A stretch of DNA of 64,000 bases, taken from contig JAVLUO010000001.1 in assembly GCA_031628995.1 (NCBI GenBank), positions 310,001 through 374,000 on the forward strand, written 5' to 3'. A program made the position numbers and the translations under genes. Below the pieces are notes generated by a model. The model did not search any database and was not told the origin of the DNA. It was given only the letters and a program-made list of their open reading frames with translations. This stretch comes from Bacillota bacterium LX-D (GTDB lineage Bacteria > Bacillota > DUOV01 > Zhaonellaceae). Position 1 is the stretch's first letter. Every line of letters starts with the position of its first letter. Positions 17,697-26,321 of this stretch are shown here, in pieces.

Positions 17697-18332
17697 CTAT
17701 TTTTGGGCTTTTAAAATAGTGCTACTTTCTTTCCCCATGGTAAAAAATGGTTCTATTTCGATTGCTTTAAAACAAACTTTTTCTAATATATTTTTGGATT
17801 TTTTATTATTTTCTGTACTATCAACTACAAAAATACTACCATTAGGTACCAGTATTTCCTGAACTTCGGTCCAAAATTCCTCAGCTTCTTCTACTTCTAA
17901 GTTGTTGAAATTGCCGATCAATAGATCTACTTTTTCCCTACCAAGAGCCAAAAGGGAAGTATCGTCTAAGATTTCAATATTTCCAATTTCCTGAACTAAT
18001 TCTTGATAAAGTTGAAAAAAAACTTCTGTTTGACTAGCGAAGGGTAAAACATAAACATGTCCTGTATGACCTGCATGGGAGCCGGCTAATAAAATTTCTA
18101 AAATACTTAAATTGCCACAAGCAAAAACGGTAAATCCTTCTTTGATTTGGGCAGAAATAAGGGGGCTTGAACAACCTAATGATACAGCTAATACTTCCGG
18201 AGGTACACCTTTTAAATTTTCCAGTTCAGTAAAAACTAATGGCCTGCTTTCCTGGCATTGGTCACCATCTTCTCCAAAACAGTCGGCACAATCACCTTGG
18301 CATTTAGAATTATTTAGTTCTTGCTGGTTCAT
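17697..18332 (-). CDS. Degenerate ArsM-like methyltransferase-fold protein
   Basis: The 211-residue product follows the layout of arsenite/SAM methyltransferases of the ArsM branch. A cysteine-rich head (CQGDCADCFGEDGDQC) is followed by PPEVLAVSLGCSSPL, then LAGSHAGHTGHVYVL, EKVDLLIGNFN and VQEILVPNGSIFVVD, matching successive strands of the fold. Where the family has the glycine-rich SAM loop (D-LGSGGG), this protein has FACGNLSI, so SAM binding is doubtful. It may be a non-catalytic relative or bind another ligand. The ATG at 18332 follows AAAGGAG; the frame is intact, so it is not an obvious pseudogene. Confidence 0.65.
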   Translation of the reverse strand: MNQQELNNSKCQGDCADCFGEDGDQCQESRPLVFTELENLKGVPPEVLAVSLGCSSPLISAQIKEGFTVFACGNLSILEILLAGSHAGHTGHVYVLPFASQTEVFFQLYQELVQEIGNIEILDDTSLLALGREKVDLLIGNFNNLEVEEAEEFWTEVQEILVPNGSIFVVDSTENNKKSKNILEKVCFKAIEIEPFFTMGKESSTILKAQK

Positions 18333-18365
18333 AATTTACTCCTTTCCATTTCACACTAAAATGCA

Positions 18366-19166
18366 TTAAGGTTGCAAAACAAAGGTTTTGAAGATATAGT
18401 TAACACCATTTTCGTGGTTTGAATACGTAACAAAATCCGCAATATTCTTTAATTCTGAAGGGGAATTTCCCATGGCTACGCCTAAACCTGCATACTCAAT
18501 CATGTCTAGGTCATTATAATTATCTCCAATGGCAATAATTTCTTCTCTTTTAATATTAAATTTGGCAGCTAAAAATTGAAGAGCATTTTTTTTAGTAGCT
18601 TCTTTAGCATACACTTCAACAAAATCGGGCAAATAAAAATAAAAATTCAAATCCTTCTGGAAAAGTTCCGCTAGCTTGCGACTGTGCTCTGCCAGTTTCT
18701 GCTTATCAGCAGCATTAATTAAAAATTTAATAATTGAATCCTGAAATTGCTCTTGTCCAGTTAGAATTTGGGGTGTTGTCCAATCTCGGTAAGTATGAAT
18801 TTCCCAATTAATGCTCTTTTCATCTATAAAAATTTCATCTTGCCGGTAAATACTTATATCTAAAGAATTCGCTTGACAATAATCAATTACTTCAAGGGCG
18901 CAGCTTTCCGCAATTGTTTTTTCATAGTACTTTGTTGCCGTCTTAGCACCCTTAATCACTGCTCCGTTGCAGGTGATTAAGGGTACGTCTAACTGAAGCT
19001 TTTGGGCAAAAGGAAGTGCAGAATTATAAACTCTTCCTGTAGATAAGGTAACTAGTACATTTCGGGCTGTTGCTTGACGAATATTATCAATTGTTTCTTG
19101 CTCAATATATAAGTTATCAGTTAATAATGTACCATCTATATCAATTGCTATTAATTTATATTTCAT
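18366..19166 (-). CDS. Cof-type HAD-IIB family phosphatase
   Basis: This 266-residue haloacid-dehalogenase-superfamily hydrolase is of the Cof/YidA class, which dephosphorylates sugar phosphates and similar metabolites. Motif I is DIDGTLL at residues 9–15, motif II LSTGR near 42, the motif III lysine in TKKNALQFL, and motif IV IGDNYNDLDMI near 217. The large C2 cap lies between motifs II and III. It ends 33 bases upstream of the ArsM-like gene on the same strand and may be co-transcribed with it. Confidence 0.92.
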   Translation of the reverse strand: MKYKLIAIDIDGTLLTDNLYIEQETIDNIRQATARNVLVTLSTGRVYNSALPFAQKLQLDVPLITCNGAVIKGAKTATKYYEKTIAESCALEVIDYCQANSLDISIYRQDEIFIDEKSINWEIHTYRDWTTPQILTGQEQFQDSIIKFLINAADKQKLAEHSRKLAELFQKDLNFYFYLPDFVEVYAKEATKKNALQFLAAKFNIKREEIIAIGDNYNDLDMIEYAGLGVAMGNSPSELKNIADFVTYSNHENGVNYIFKTFVLQP

Positions 19167-19223
19167 AAAATCACCTTATTTATAGTTTACCTTTTATTAT
19201 AGCATTACTCCGATTTCTTTGAC

Positions 19224-19260
19224 AAAAAAAAGCAATTGGTACTTATATCGAACCAATTGC
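19224..19260 (-). terminator. Terminator after the lytic transglycosylase gene
   Basis: A nine-base perfect stem GCAATTGGT/ACCAATTGC with an eleven-base loop is followed on the minus strand by seven T residues. Confidence 0.88.
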
Positions 19261-19267
19261 CTATAAT

Positions 19268-19975
19268 TTACCCTTCTTCTGAATTTAGCATAGAAGATAA
19301 TGCTATTTCCGCTAAAATCATTTTAGCCCAAAGCAGCTCTTGTTTAGTACTATCTTCTGCTCCAAGCTCCTCCGTTGTAACAGTTGCCCTTGGCGTACTC
19401 TGAGGCTGAACCTGGGCTGCCGGCTGGTACTTGGGAGGGGAAGCAGCAACGTTAATATTTTGAGCAGCAGCTTGTTGGCTGCCTGAGTCCAAATAAGACA
19501 ACACTTTACTAATATATTTTTGGGTTTCCGCAAAAGGAGGCACTCCCCCATATTTTTGGACATTGCCGGGCCCGGCATTATATGCGGCTAAGGCTAATTT
19601 GATATTTTGATCATAACGATTCAGCATTGAGCTTAAATACTTGGCGGCTCCAAAAATACTTTCCGCAGGATCAAATGAATTGCTTACGCCTAAAGAGCGA
19701 GCCGTTTTTGGCATAAGCTGCATTATTCCCTGAGCACCGCTTTTGGAAACTGCATTAGGATTAAAACCTGATTCAGCCTTAGCTACAGCTTTAAGCAAAG
19801 CAGGTGAAACGCCCCATTTTTCACCTGCAGCTTGAAATAAATAATCGTATTGATTATTTCCCTTTTGCAAAGCAGCATTGAAAACCTGATTAAATTGCTG
19901 AGTCTTAGCCCCAGAGGAAACAGTGGAACTCTTCACCTGTTGTCTATTTAATTCAGTTACTCCAGATGTTTTCAT
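19268..19975 (-). CDS. SLT-domain lytic transglycosylase
   Basis: This is a 235-residue protein with a goose-lysozyme-like SLT domain at about residues 45–165. The catalytic glutamate is in VAKAESGFNPNAVSKSGAQGIMQLMP, and AAYNAGPGNVQKYGG completes the family signature. It cleaves peptidoglycan glycosidic bonds, making anhydro-muropeptides. There is no signal peptide or LysM; the first 40 residues are polar and Q/S-rich, so export may use another route, as in some flagellar or spore enzymes. The C-terminal tail (MILAEIALSSMLNSEEG) resembles rod-protein interaction tails, which is only suggestive. Confidence 0.85.
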   Translation of the reverse strand: MKTSGVTELNRQQVKSSTVSSGAKTQQFNQVFNAALQKGNNQYDYLFQAAGEKWGVSPALLKAVAKAESGFNPNAVSKSGAQGIMQLMPKTARSLGVSNSFDPAESIFGAAKYLSSMLNRYDQNIKLALAAYNAGPGNVQKYGGVPPFAETQKYISKVLSYLDSGSQQAAAQNINVAASPPKYQPAAQVQPQSTPRATVTTEELGAEDSTKQELLWAKMILAEIALSSMLNSEEG

Positions 19976-20113
19976 TAATACAACCCTTTATACAAAGTAT
20001 TTTTACTTTATTATTCTGCTTTAAACTTTATATTCCTTCTTAAAGTAGAAAGAATAGACAAAGCTTAGAATGTTTAAAATAAATAATGATTTTTACCAAA
20101 GGAGGGTGATGTT

Positions 20114-20830
20114 TTGTCTATTATTCTAGTTGTAATTATTCGTTCCTTTATTGCCTTTATTGGCCTTTTATTCTTAGTTCGCTTAATGAATAAACAGCAG
20201 GTAGCAGAATTAACTTTTTTTGATTATGTTGTTGGCATTACAGTTGGATCAATTGCTGCTACTCTTTCCGTCTCTGTAAACCAAAATACATTGGCTACCT
20301 TAGCAGGCATGGTAGTTTGGGCTTTACTGCCTATTTTGCTAGCCTACCTTTGCGTCCATAATCTTTGGATTAGAAAAGTAGTAGAAGGTGAAGCAACTAT
20401 AGTTATTCAAAATGGCAAAATCATGGAAAATAACTTAAGAAGAATTCGCCTGACCATTGATGATTTGCTTTCGGAACTAAGGGTGAAAGGAATATTTAAA
20501 ATAGAAGATGTAGAGTTTGCTCTCTTTGAAGCCAACGGGAAACTGAGCATTCAAAAAACTTCCCAAAAAAGTCCCCTTACTCCCAGCGATTTAGGAATTA
20601 CTACTGCTTACGAGGGGCTGCCTACTGTCTTAATTCAAAATGGGGTTGTGCTGACGGACGCTCTAAAGTCTTTAAAATTATCTCAAGCCTGGCTTCTCCA
20701 TCATTTAGCTAAAAAAAATATTTTAGATATAAAAAATGTTTCCTTGGCTCAATTAGATACCCAAGGAAACATTTATATCGACTTAAAGGACGATCAAACA
20801 TTCTTCACAATTGACACCCAAAAAAATTAA
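20114..20830 (+). CDS. DUF421 (YetF/YrbG) membrane protein
   Basis: The gene encodes a 238-residue protein with three N-terminal membrane helices and a cytosolic two-part DUF421 domain, as in Bacillus YetF. Hallmarks are RLMNKQQVAELTFFDYVVGITVGSIAA (about residues 22–48) and DDLLSELRVKGIFKIEDVEFA (near 116). YetF-type proteins have been connected with spore-membrane and signalling roles. The start is a TTG at 20114, seven bases after GGAGGG. The DUF4363 gene follows after 11 bp, a recurrent partner. Confidence 0.88.
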   Translation: MSIILVVIIRSFIAFIGLLFLVRLMNKQQVAELTFFDYVVGITVGSIAATLSVSVNQNTLATLAGMVVWALLPILLAYLCVHNLWIRKVVEGEATIVIQNGKIMENNLRRIRLTIDDLLSELRVKGIFKIEDVEFALFEANGKLSIQKTSQKSPLTPSDLGITTAYEGLPTVLIQNGVVLTDALKSLKLSQAWLLHHLAKKNILDIKNVSLAQLDTQGNIYIDLKDDQTFFTIDTQKN

Positions 20831-20841
20831 AGGTGATGACA

Positions 20842-21201
20842 ATGAAAAAAATATTATCTTTATTTTTAACTTTAGCCTTAGCTGTAATTATGGTAATCTC
20901 TGTGGTAGTAGTTAAGGAATATAATAATCTAAAAAATGATTTCTCCCAGGAAGTGAAAGAAACAGAAAATTTAATCCGCTCTGCAAATTGGTCAAGTGCT
21001 CTAGACAGTTTAAATACCACTCAGGCAACTTGGAAAAAGTTAAGACCCTTAATGCAGATTAATATTGACCATGACTACGTCAACGATATTGAAAACAATT
21101 TTACCCTACTCCAAGGCTATCTGGAAACTAAAGAGCAATCCAGTTCACTGGCCACAATTCTTTTAATTCAAGAATTTTGGCGGAGTATTGGCGAAATGTA
21201 A
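20842..21201 (+). CDS. DUF4363 family protein
   Basis: This 119-residue protein has a single N-terminal membrane segment (LSLFLTLALAVIMVISVVVV) and a helical extracytoplasmic part with ANWSSALDSLNTTQATWKKLRPLMQI. That matches DUF4363, a family of unknown function usually encoded with DUF421 proteins. I start it at the ATG at 20842, six bases after AAAGGTG, rather than the upstream GTG inside that site. It is probably membrane-anchored and works with the DUF421 protein. Confidence 0.82.
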   Translation: MKKILSLFLTLALAVIMVISVVVVKEYNNLKNDFSQEVKETENLIRSANWSSALDSLNTTQATWKKLRPLMQINIDHDYVNDIENNFTLLQGYLETKEQSSSLATILLIQEFWRSIGEM

Positions 21202-21215
21202 CTTAGCAAAATAAC

Positions 21216-21485
21216 TTAGCAAAATTTATTCCAATTCTGAGCAACAACTTTTTTGTCTTTGTAGATGCCTTCAACCTTAATTTGTTTTTCAGCTATTTTT
21301 CCTTGTACAGCTTCAATATATTCTTCAGTAATTAACAATGAAATACCACAGCATTTGCTAAATTTCCGGGGAGTAGGTGCAATAGTACTTTTAATGCCTG
21401 CTGCCTTCAGCTCCTTCCGGAGCAGCAAACCCTCATTATGATTGGCAAATAAAATATAGTATTGGAAGCTTTCTTGATCAGTCAT
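21216..21485 (-). CDS. DUF3343 protein, end of the dehydratase-type operon
   Basis: This is an 89-residue cytosolic protein of the DUF3343 family. The core YYILFANHNEGLLLRKELKAAGI and TPRKFSKCCGISLLI carries the conserved adjacent cysteines. DUF3343 recurs beside YedF and related selenium/sulfur genes and is thought to be a small sulfur- or selenium-handling partner, without proof. It lies five bases after the dehydratase-like gene. A second DUF3343 gene lies at 26322, at the end of the divergent yedEF operon. Confidence 0.85.
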   Translation of the reverse strand: MTDQESFQYYILFANHNEGLLLRKELKAAGIKSTIAPTPRKFSKCCGISLLITEEYIEAVQGKIAEKQIKVEGIYKDKKVVAQNWNKFC

Positions 21486-21490
21486 AGAAA

Positions 21491-22762
21491 CTACCTCAGC
21501 ATTTCCAGAAAAGCTTCAATTCTAGTGCGTAGCTGCTCTGCGTCTTGTTCGCTGTAATCAGTTTCTAAATGCATTACTGGGATGCCTGCTTCTTTTAAAG
21601 CTTTCTCCACGTTATAGCTTTCTGTGGCATAAAGACTGCAGAATTTTAAGTTTGTATCTAAAACACCATCAACTTTATATTCTTTAGCCAAACGTATAAT
21701 ATCTGTTATACGATTGGTATTTGGTGAAAAGCAAGCGCAGTTAATTTTCATATAGCGTTCAGCTAAAGCCCGAATCTGTCCATCTAAAGTAGTCTGGGTT
21801 TCATCAACTAAATTTTCATAATAGCGGCTGCCTGTGCACATTTCTTCCACCACTACGGCTGCTCCGCTGGTTTCAACAATATGATGCAGCTTCCAATTGG
21901 GAATAGCCATGGGGGAACCAGTAATCATAATACGAGGTGTATCGGCAGGAAAGACCCCTTCTCCTTTAGCCACCCTTCCTTCTATTTCGTCACACAGAGA
22001 ATTAGTCTGCTCAATGAAACGGGTAGGATCATCGTAAAAGGATACTTGAGTTGCCAGCAGTACATCTTTACCGCTAATAGGCAGAGTTGCATTTTTTCTA
22101 GCCCCATGCAAACGAGCCAACGCTTTCCGTTTTGCATTAATTAATTTAATTTTTTCTCCCAATGCTTCCGGGGTTACTTTATTTCCTGTTGTCTCTTCAA
22201 CCTTTGCTAAAAATAATTTTATTTCATCTTCCCAAGCAGCAATATCTTTTGCTCTCTTCATTTGAGGCAAATCCATTACGTAGACAGGAACATCTTCAGC
22301 TAATATCTCCCAAGCTTTCTTCTTTCCATCGCAAGTTGTTTCCCCAACATAGATATCAGCAATCCGGAAAAATGGGCAGGTTTTATCTAGCCGTGCTCCC
22401 ACAGAAGCTTTAATTAGTGGACAAGTATTGGCAGGAAGCACTTTTTCTCCTCCAGGAACCCAAAACTGAGATCCTCCACAGAGGCCAGTGGCAATGCCAC
22501 CTGCTGCAAAAATAATTTCGTCTGGCACAAAGATACAAAAAGTACCAAACACTTTTCCACCCTTTTTTTGGTGCTCAATTAGCTCAGCTGGGCGAACACC
22601 GTGAATTTCCGCCACTACAAAATTAAAATAATCCATTCCTTCCGGACGATTATCTTGACTTAGATAAACATTAGTATAGACCTCAGGCAATACTTCGCAA
22701 AGTTTATCATGGTTTTCCAAATCCATCCCCAAACTAGTCCACATTTGTCGGTAATCAGCCAT
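21491..22762 (-). CDS. 2-hydroxyacyl-CoA dehydratase-type (HgdB/YjiM-like) protein
   Basis: The product is about 423 residues and belongs to the HgdB/BcrC/BadD superfamily, iron-sulfur proteins that take electrons pushed by an ATP-driven activator. Conserved cysteines stand in GTFCIFVPDE, CGGSQFWVPGG, ANTCPLIKA, KTCPFFRIAD and VGETTCDGKKK. True CoA-dehydratases come as two different subunits; here there is one, as in YjiM. I start at the ATG at 22762 behind GGAGG. Its activator is encoded just upstream. The cysteine-desulfurase and DUF3343 neighbours point to selenium or sulfur metabolism rather than amino-acid fermentation. Confidence 0.85.
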   Translation of the reverse strand: MADYRQMWTSLGMDLENHDKLCEVLPEVYTNVYLSQDNRPEGMDYFNFVVAEIHGVRPAELIEHQKKGGKVFGTFCIFVPDEIIFAAGGIATGLCGGSQFWVPGGEKVLPANTCPLIKASVGARLDKTCPFFRIADIYVGETTCDGKKKAWEILAEDVPVYVMDLPQMKRAKDIAAWEDEIKLFLAKVEETTGNKVTPEALGEKIKLINAKRKALARLHGARKNATLPISGKDVLLATQVSFYDDPTRFIEQTNSLCDEIEGRVAKGEGVFPADTPRIMITGSPMAIPNWKLHHIVETSGAAVVVEEMCTGSRYYENLVDETQTTLDGQIRALAERYMKINCACFSPNTNRITDIIRLAKEYKVDGVLDTNLKFCSLYATESYNVEKALKEAGIPVMHLETDYSEQDAEQLRTRIEAFLEMLR

Positions 22763-22903
22763 TATATTGACCTCCAATTAAATAAAATAATTCAGCAAGC
22801 TACATTTGCTACATACGTAATATATTTTTCCAAGGGTAGATTAATTACCTTTATATCTGTGATTAAATCTTTTAATGATTGCCCGACAAATTATTAAATT
22901 AAT

Positions 22904-23665
22904 TTATACCTCTAAGCCTAGCAAAGCAGCACCTAATGCTCCTGCTAGCTGACAATATTTGGGGACATAAAGCTTAGTGCCTAACTCTTGTTCCAAATAT
23001 TTTTGCACTGAATGGTTTAAAGCCACGCCGCCTGTAAAAACAATCTGTTTGCCGCTGCTCATGCGCTTAACCATAGCAGCAACCCTTTTGGCTACGGCAA
23101 GGTGTAAACCTGCTACAATTGCTTCTTTTTTTATTCCTTGGGCTAAGAGTCCAATAATTTCTGATTCTGCAAAAACTGTACAAATATTATTAATGTTGAC
23201 TGGTTTTTCAACCTGGGAAAACTCCGGAAGTTCACTAACATCTAATCCTAAAGCAGCTGCCGTAACCTGTAAAAACCTTCCGGTACCGGCAGCACATTTA
23301 TCGTTCATGGCAAAGTCCAGAACTTTTCCCTTAGGATCGATTTTGATTACTTTGCTGTCCTGTCCTCCGACATCAATAACCATATCAGCTCCAGGCAGCA
23401 AAAAAGCTGCTCCTTTAGCATGGCAGGTTATTTCCGTAACTTTCTGCTGTGCCAAATCTAAGGCAATTCTGCCATAGCCTGTGGCAACTATTTTATCTAT
23501 TTGTTTTGCACTATACCCTTCCCGGTTCAGCAACTCGGCGTATATATCCCTTCCCGCTTGACGAGGGCTCCAACCCGTAGGACGAATTAAAGCTTTAATT
23601 TTGTCTCCGTCAATGAGCACAGCTTTAGTTGCAGTTGATCCTGCATCAATGCCAACAGCTATCAT
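22904..23665 (-). CDS. 2-hydroxyacyl-CoA dehydratase activator (HgdC/YjiL-like ATPase)
   Basis: This is a 253-residue ASKHA-fold ATPase that carries a [4Fe-4S] cluster between two subunits and pumps one electron per cycle into its dehydratase-type partner. ATP-binding motifs are GIDAGSTATKAVL at the N-terminus, ATGYGR near 61 and DVGGQDSKVI near 99. The bridging-cluster cysteines lie in NDKCAAGTGRFL (near 122) and NICTVFAESEI (near 160). Length and motifs are normal, so it should be active. It is 18 bases after the aminotransferase gene. Confidence 0.92.
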   Translation of the reverse strand: MIAVGIDAGSTATKAVLIDGDKIKALIRPTGWSPRQAGRDIYAELLNREGYSAKQIDKIVATGYGRIALDLAQQKVTEITCHAKGAAFLLPGADMVIDVGGQDSKVIKIDPKGKVLDFAMNDKCAAGTGRFLQVTAAALGLDVSELPEFSQVEKPVNINNICTVFAESEIIGLLAQGIKKEAIVAGLHLAVAKRVAAMVKRMSSGKQIVFTGGVALNHSVQKYLEQELGTKLYVPKYCQLAGALGAALLGLEV

Positions 23666-23683
23666 TTTAAACTCACTCCACTT

Positions 23684-24838
23684 TTAGCAACTACGGGCTA
23701 AAATTTTTTTCAAACTATCAAGTACATAAGCTATTTCCTGTTCAGTTGTATAGTGGCCAATACTTATTCGTAAAGCACCTTCTGGAAAAGTACCTAAGGT
23801 TTTATGAGCTAAGGGCGCACAATGCAACCCGGGGCGGGTCATGATTTTAAACTGTTGATCAAGAACATAGCATAATTCAGCATTATCCATTTGAGCTGCA
23901 TTGAGAGCAATTGTACCTGTCTGCAGTTGGGGGTTGCGGGGGCCATAAACTGTAATTTCAGGCAGCTCGAGTAAACCTTCTAATAAATATTTAGTTAAAA
24001 TTATTTCCCTCTCTCGTATTTTGTCTAAACCAACTTTTGATATATACTCTACTGCTGCTGCTAAACCCACAATGCCTAAGGTATTAAGAGTCCCGCTTTC
24101 AAATTTATCCGGCAGAAAATCCGGCTGAACATCTTGATCAGAAATACTTCCTGTGCCGCCTACATAAAGGGGGCGCATTATTTCTGCCACATCTTCCCGA
24201 ACACAAAAACCACCTATGCCCATAGGGCCCAGCAAATGTTTATGGCCCGTAAAAGCCAGAACTGAAGCTTTTAAGTTTTGAAAATCCAGGGGCAGACAAC
24301 CTGCAGTTTGGGCTGTATCGATAACAAAATATAAGCCATGAGCTGCTGCTATTTCGCCAATTTCTTTAAGAGGCACAATTGTCCCTGCCACGTTGGAAGC
24401 ATGGGTAGCCACAATCATTTTAGTATTTGGCTGCAGAACTTTTTCCACTGAAGAAGGTTCAATAAGACCCTCACGGCTAGTGGGTATAATACTATAACTT
24501 ACGCCAATTTTCTCCAAAAATTTTAAAGGGCGAACTACTGCATTATGCTCCAAACCAGTAATAAGAACGTGGTCGTTTGGCTGCAGAAGCCCTTGAATTG
24601 CTGTATTTAAAGCCTCTGTAATATTTGAAGTAAAAATAATTTGGTTAGGGTTAGGAACATTAAAAAACCTAGCCAAAGTTTCCCTTGCTTCCAGTACTTT
24701 TCTTCCGGCTTCTAAGGAAAGTTCATATCCTCCCCGACCAGGGTTGGAATTAATTTCTTTAAAATAATATTCAATGGCTTGCAGCACACTTGGTGGCTTA
24801 GCTTGACTTGTGGCTGCATTGTCCACATATACCTGCAT
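23684..24838 (-). CDS. Class V aminotransferase, cysteine-desulfurase-like (selenium-cluster type)
   Basis: The 384-residue product is a PLP enzyme of the SufS/CsdA-like group. Conserved features are VDNAATS at the N-terminus, FTSNITEALN, ATHASNVAGTIVP, FVIDTAQTAG and the PLP lysine in AFTGHKHLLGPMG (about residue 203). Near the C-terminus RPGLHCAPLAHKTLG carries the candidate catalytic cysteine. This RxGxHCAPLAH version typifies the desulfurase-like family found with YedF/SelD-type genes. I start at the ATG at 24838, after AGGTGATTGGA. It heads the operon with activator, dehydratase-like protein and DUF3343. Confidence 0.88.
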   Translation of the reverse strand: MQVYVDNAATSQAKPPSVLQAIEYYFKEINSNPGRGGYELSLEAGRKVLEARETLARFFNVPNPNQIIFTSNITEALNTAIQGLLQPNDHVLITGLEHNAVVRPLKFLEKIGVSYSIIPTSREGLIEPSSVEKVLQPNTKMIVATHASNVAGTIVPLKEIGEIAAAHGLYFVIDTAQTAGCLPLDFQNLKASVLAFTGHKHLLGPMGIGGFCVREDVAEIMRPLYVGGTGSISDQDVQPDFLPDKFESGTLNTLGIVGLAAAVEYISKVGLDKIREREIILTKYLLEGLLELPEITVYGPRNPQLQTGTIALNAAQMDNAELCYVLDQQFKIMTRPGLHCAPLAHKTLGTFPEGALRISIGHYTTEQEIAYVLDSLKKILARSC

Positions 24839-25020
24839 TCCAATCACCTCTACTATCTAGCATATTAACATAAAAAATTTCTGATTAGAGTTAAGCTAAA
24901 TATAAAATTATTTAATATTTTTTCATTCTCCATTAAAAATTTTAATGTAATGAACATATTTATCATAATTTGTTTAATTAACTCGTATCTTTTTTAAAAA
25001 AAGTAAAGGAGGTTAAAAAA

Positions 25021-26106
25021 TTGAACAAGTTGAAAATTGTTGCAGCAGGAGCCATTATTGGCATCCTAGCAGCAGCCCTAGTCAAGTTTGGCAATCCGCT
25101 TAATATGGGGCTTTGTGTAGCCTGCTTTTTGCGGGACACTGCTGGCGCCCTAGGATTGCACCAAGCATCTACAGTCCAGTATATACGTCCTGAGATTATT
25201 GGCTTTATTTTAGGTGCTTTTGTAATTGCTTTTGGCACCAAAGAATTTAAAGCCAGGGGAGGTTCCTCTCCTCTTATCAGATTGGTCATTGGATTTTTTG
25301 TCATGATTGGTGCTCTAGTCTTTTTAGGCTGTCCTTTAAGAATGATTTTACGTCTAGCCAATGGAGATTTAAATGCTTTAACTGGTCTTTTAGGTTTTAT
25401 TGCAGGAATTATCATTGGTATTCAATTTCTTAAATCCGGATTCTCCTTAGGGAGAAGTTACGGCCAGTCCAATCTGAATGGTTATATTATGCCTGTGATT
25501 GCCTTGATTTTATTATTTTTTGTAGTTATTCACCCATCTTTTATTAATTTTAGCCAAAAAGGTCCCGGGGCAGCACATGCACCTTTACTAATTTCCTTAT
25601 TAGTAGGGTTAATTGTTGGGGTTGTAGCCCAAAGAAGCAGATTTTGTACTGTTGGTGGCATTAGAGATGCTTTCTTAATTAAAGATTTTCATCTTTTAAG
25701 TGGTTTAATAGGTATTTTTGTTTTTGCTATGATTGGCAATTTAATTTTTAATCCTTCCTTGATTAAAATTGGCTTTATTGGCCAGCCTATAGCCCATACT
25801 GATTTCTTATGGAATTTCTTAGGTATGACTTTAACTGGTTTAGGATCTGTACTTTTAGGCGGCTGTCCTTTTAGGCAAACCATTTTAGCTTCCGAAGGGG
25901 ATTCAGATGCTGCTTTCACAATTTTAGGGTTATTCGCAGGGGCAGCATTTGCTCATAACTTTGGCTTAGCTGCAAGCCCTAAGGGTGTTTCTTTGTCTGG
26001 GCAAGTGGCTGTTATCATCGGGCTGGTTGTAGTTTTAACTATTGCACTTTTTGTCACCTGGCAGAATATAAATGCTAGTAGAAAGGTTGGTGTGCCCGTT
26101 GAGTAA
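25021..26106 (+). CDS. yedE: YedE-type putative selenium (sulfur) transporter
   Basis: This 361-residue polytopic membrane protein of the YeeE/YedE family resembles the selenium-metabolism subgroup. Signature cysteine loops occur in CVACFLRDTAGALGLH, FLGCPLRMIL, RSRFCTVGGIRDAFL and LLGGCPFRQTILASEGD; such in-membrane cysteines relay thio- or seleno-compounds. The start is a TTG at 25021 after AAAGGAGG. Its stop overlaps yedF. The divergent arrangement with the desulfurase operon shares a 180-bp promoter region. Confidence 0.9.
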   Translation: MNKLKIVAAGAIIGILAAALVKFGNPLNMGLCVACFLRDTAGALGLHQASTVQYIRPEIIGFILGAFVIAFGTKEFKARGGSSPLIRLVIGFFVMIGALVFLGCPLRMILRLANGDLNALTGLLGFIAGIIIGIQFLKSGFSLGRSYGQSNLNGYIMPVIALILLFFVVIHPSFINFSQKGPGAAHAPLLISLLVGLIVGVVAQRSRFCTVGGIRDAFLIKDFHLLSGLIGIFVFAMIGNLIFNPSLIKIGFIGQPIAHTDFLWNFLGMTLTGLGSVLLGGCPFRQTILASEGDSDAAFTILGLFAGAAFAHNFGLAASPKGVSLSGQVAVIIGLVVVLTIALFVTWQNINASRKVGVPVE

Positions 26107-26320
26107 AAACGTTGTTGATACTAGAGGCAGGTCGTGCCCAGAACCTGTTCTCATGACTAAGAAAGCTTTAGAAAATACTAATGAGAAGGAAATTCAAGTA
26201 CTAGCCGATACTCAAGTTGCTGTAGAAAACATTAAAAGATTTGCCGAAAGAAAACACTATTCTGTTGAAATAGCTGGAGCTAATAGTGAATATACACTTA
26301 CAATTAAAAAGGTGTTATGA
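26099..26320 (+). CDS. yedF: YedF, TusA-like selenium-metabolism protein
   Basis: This short SirA/TusA-fold protein has the catalytic-type CP motif in VVDTRGRSCPEPVLMTKKAL, which in TusA carries persulfide. It follows yedE with overlapping ends. I favour the TTG at 26099 behind GGTG; a GTG at 26090 is a close alternative. Longer YedF proteins carry a second C-terminal domain that is absent here; the 74-residue DUF3343 gene directly after may supply it as a separate polypeptide. Confidence 0.85.
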   Translation: MSKNVVDTRGRSCPEPVLMTKKALENTNEKEIQVLADTQVAVENIKRFAERKHYSVEIAGANSEYTLTIKKVL

Positions 26321-26321
26321 G

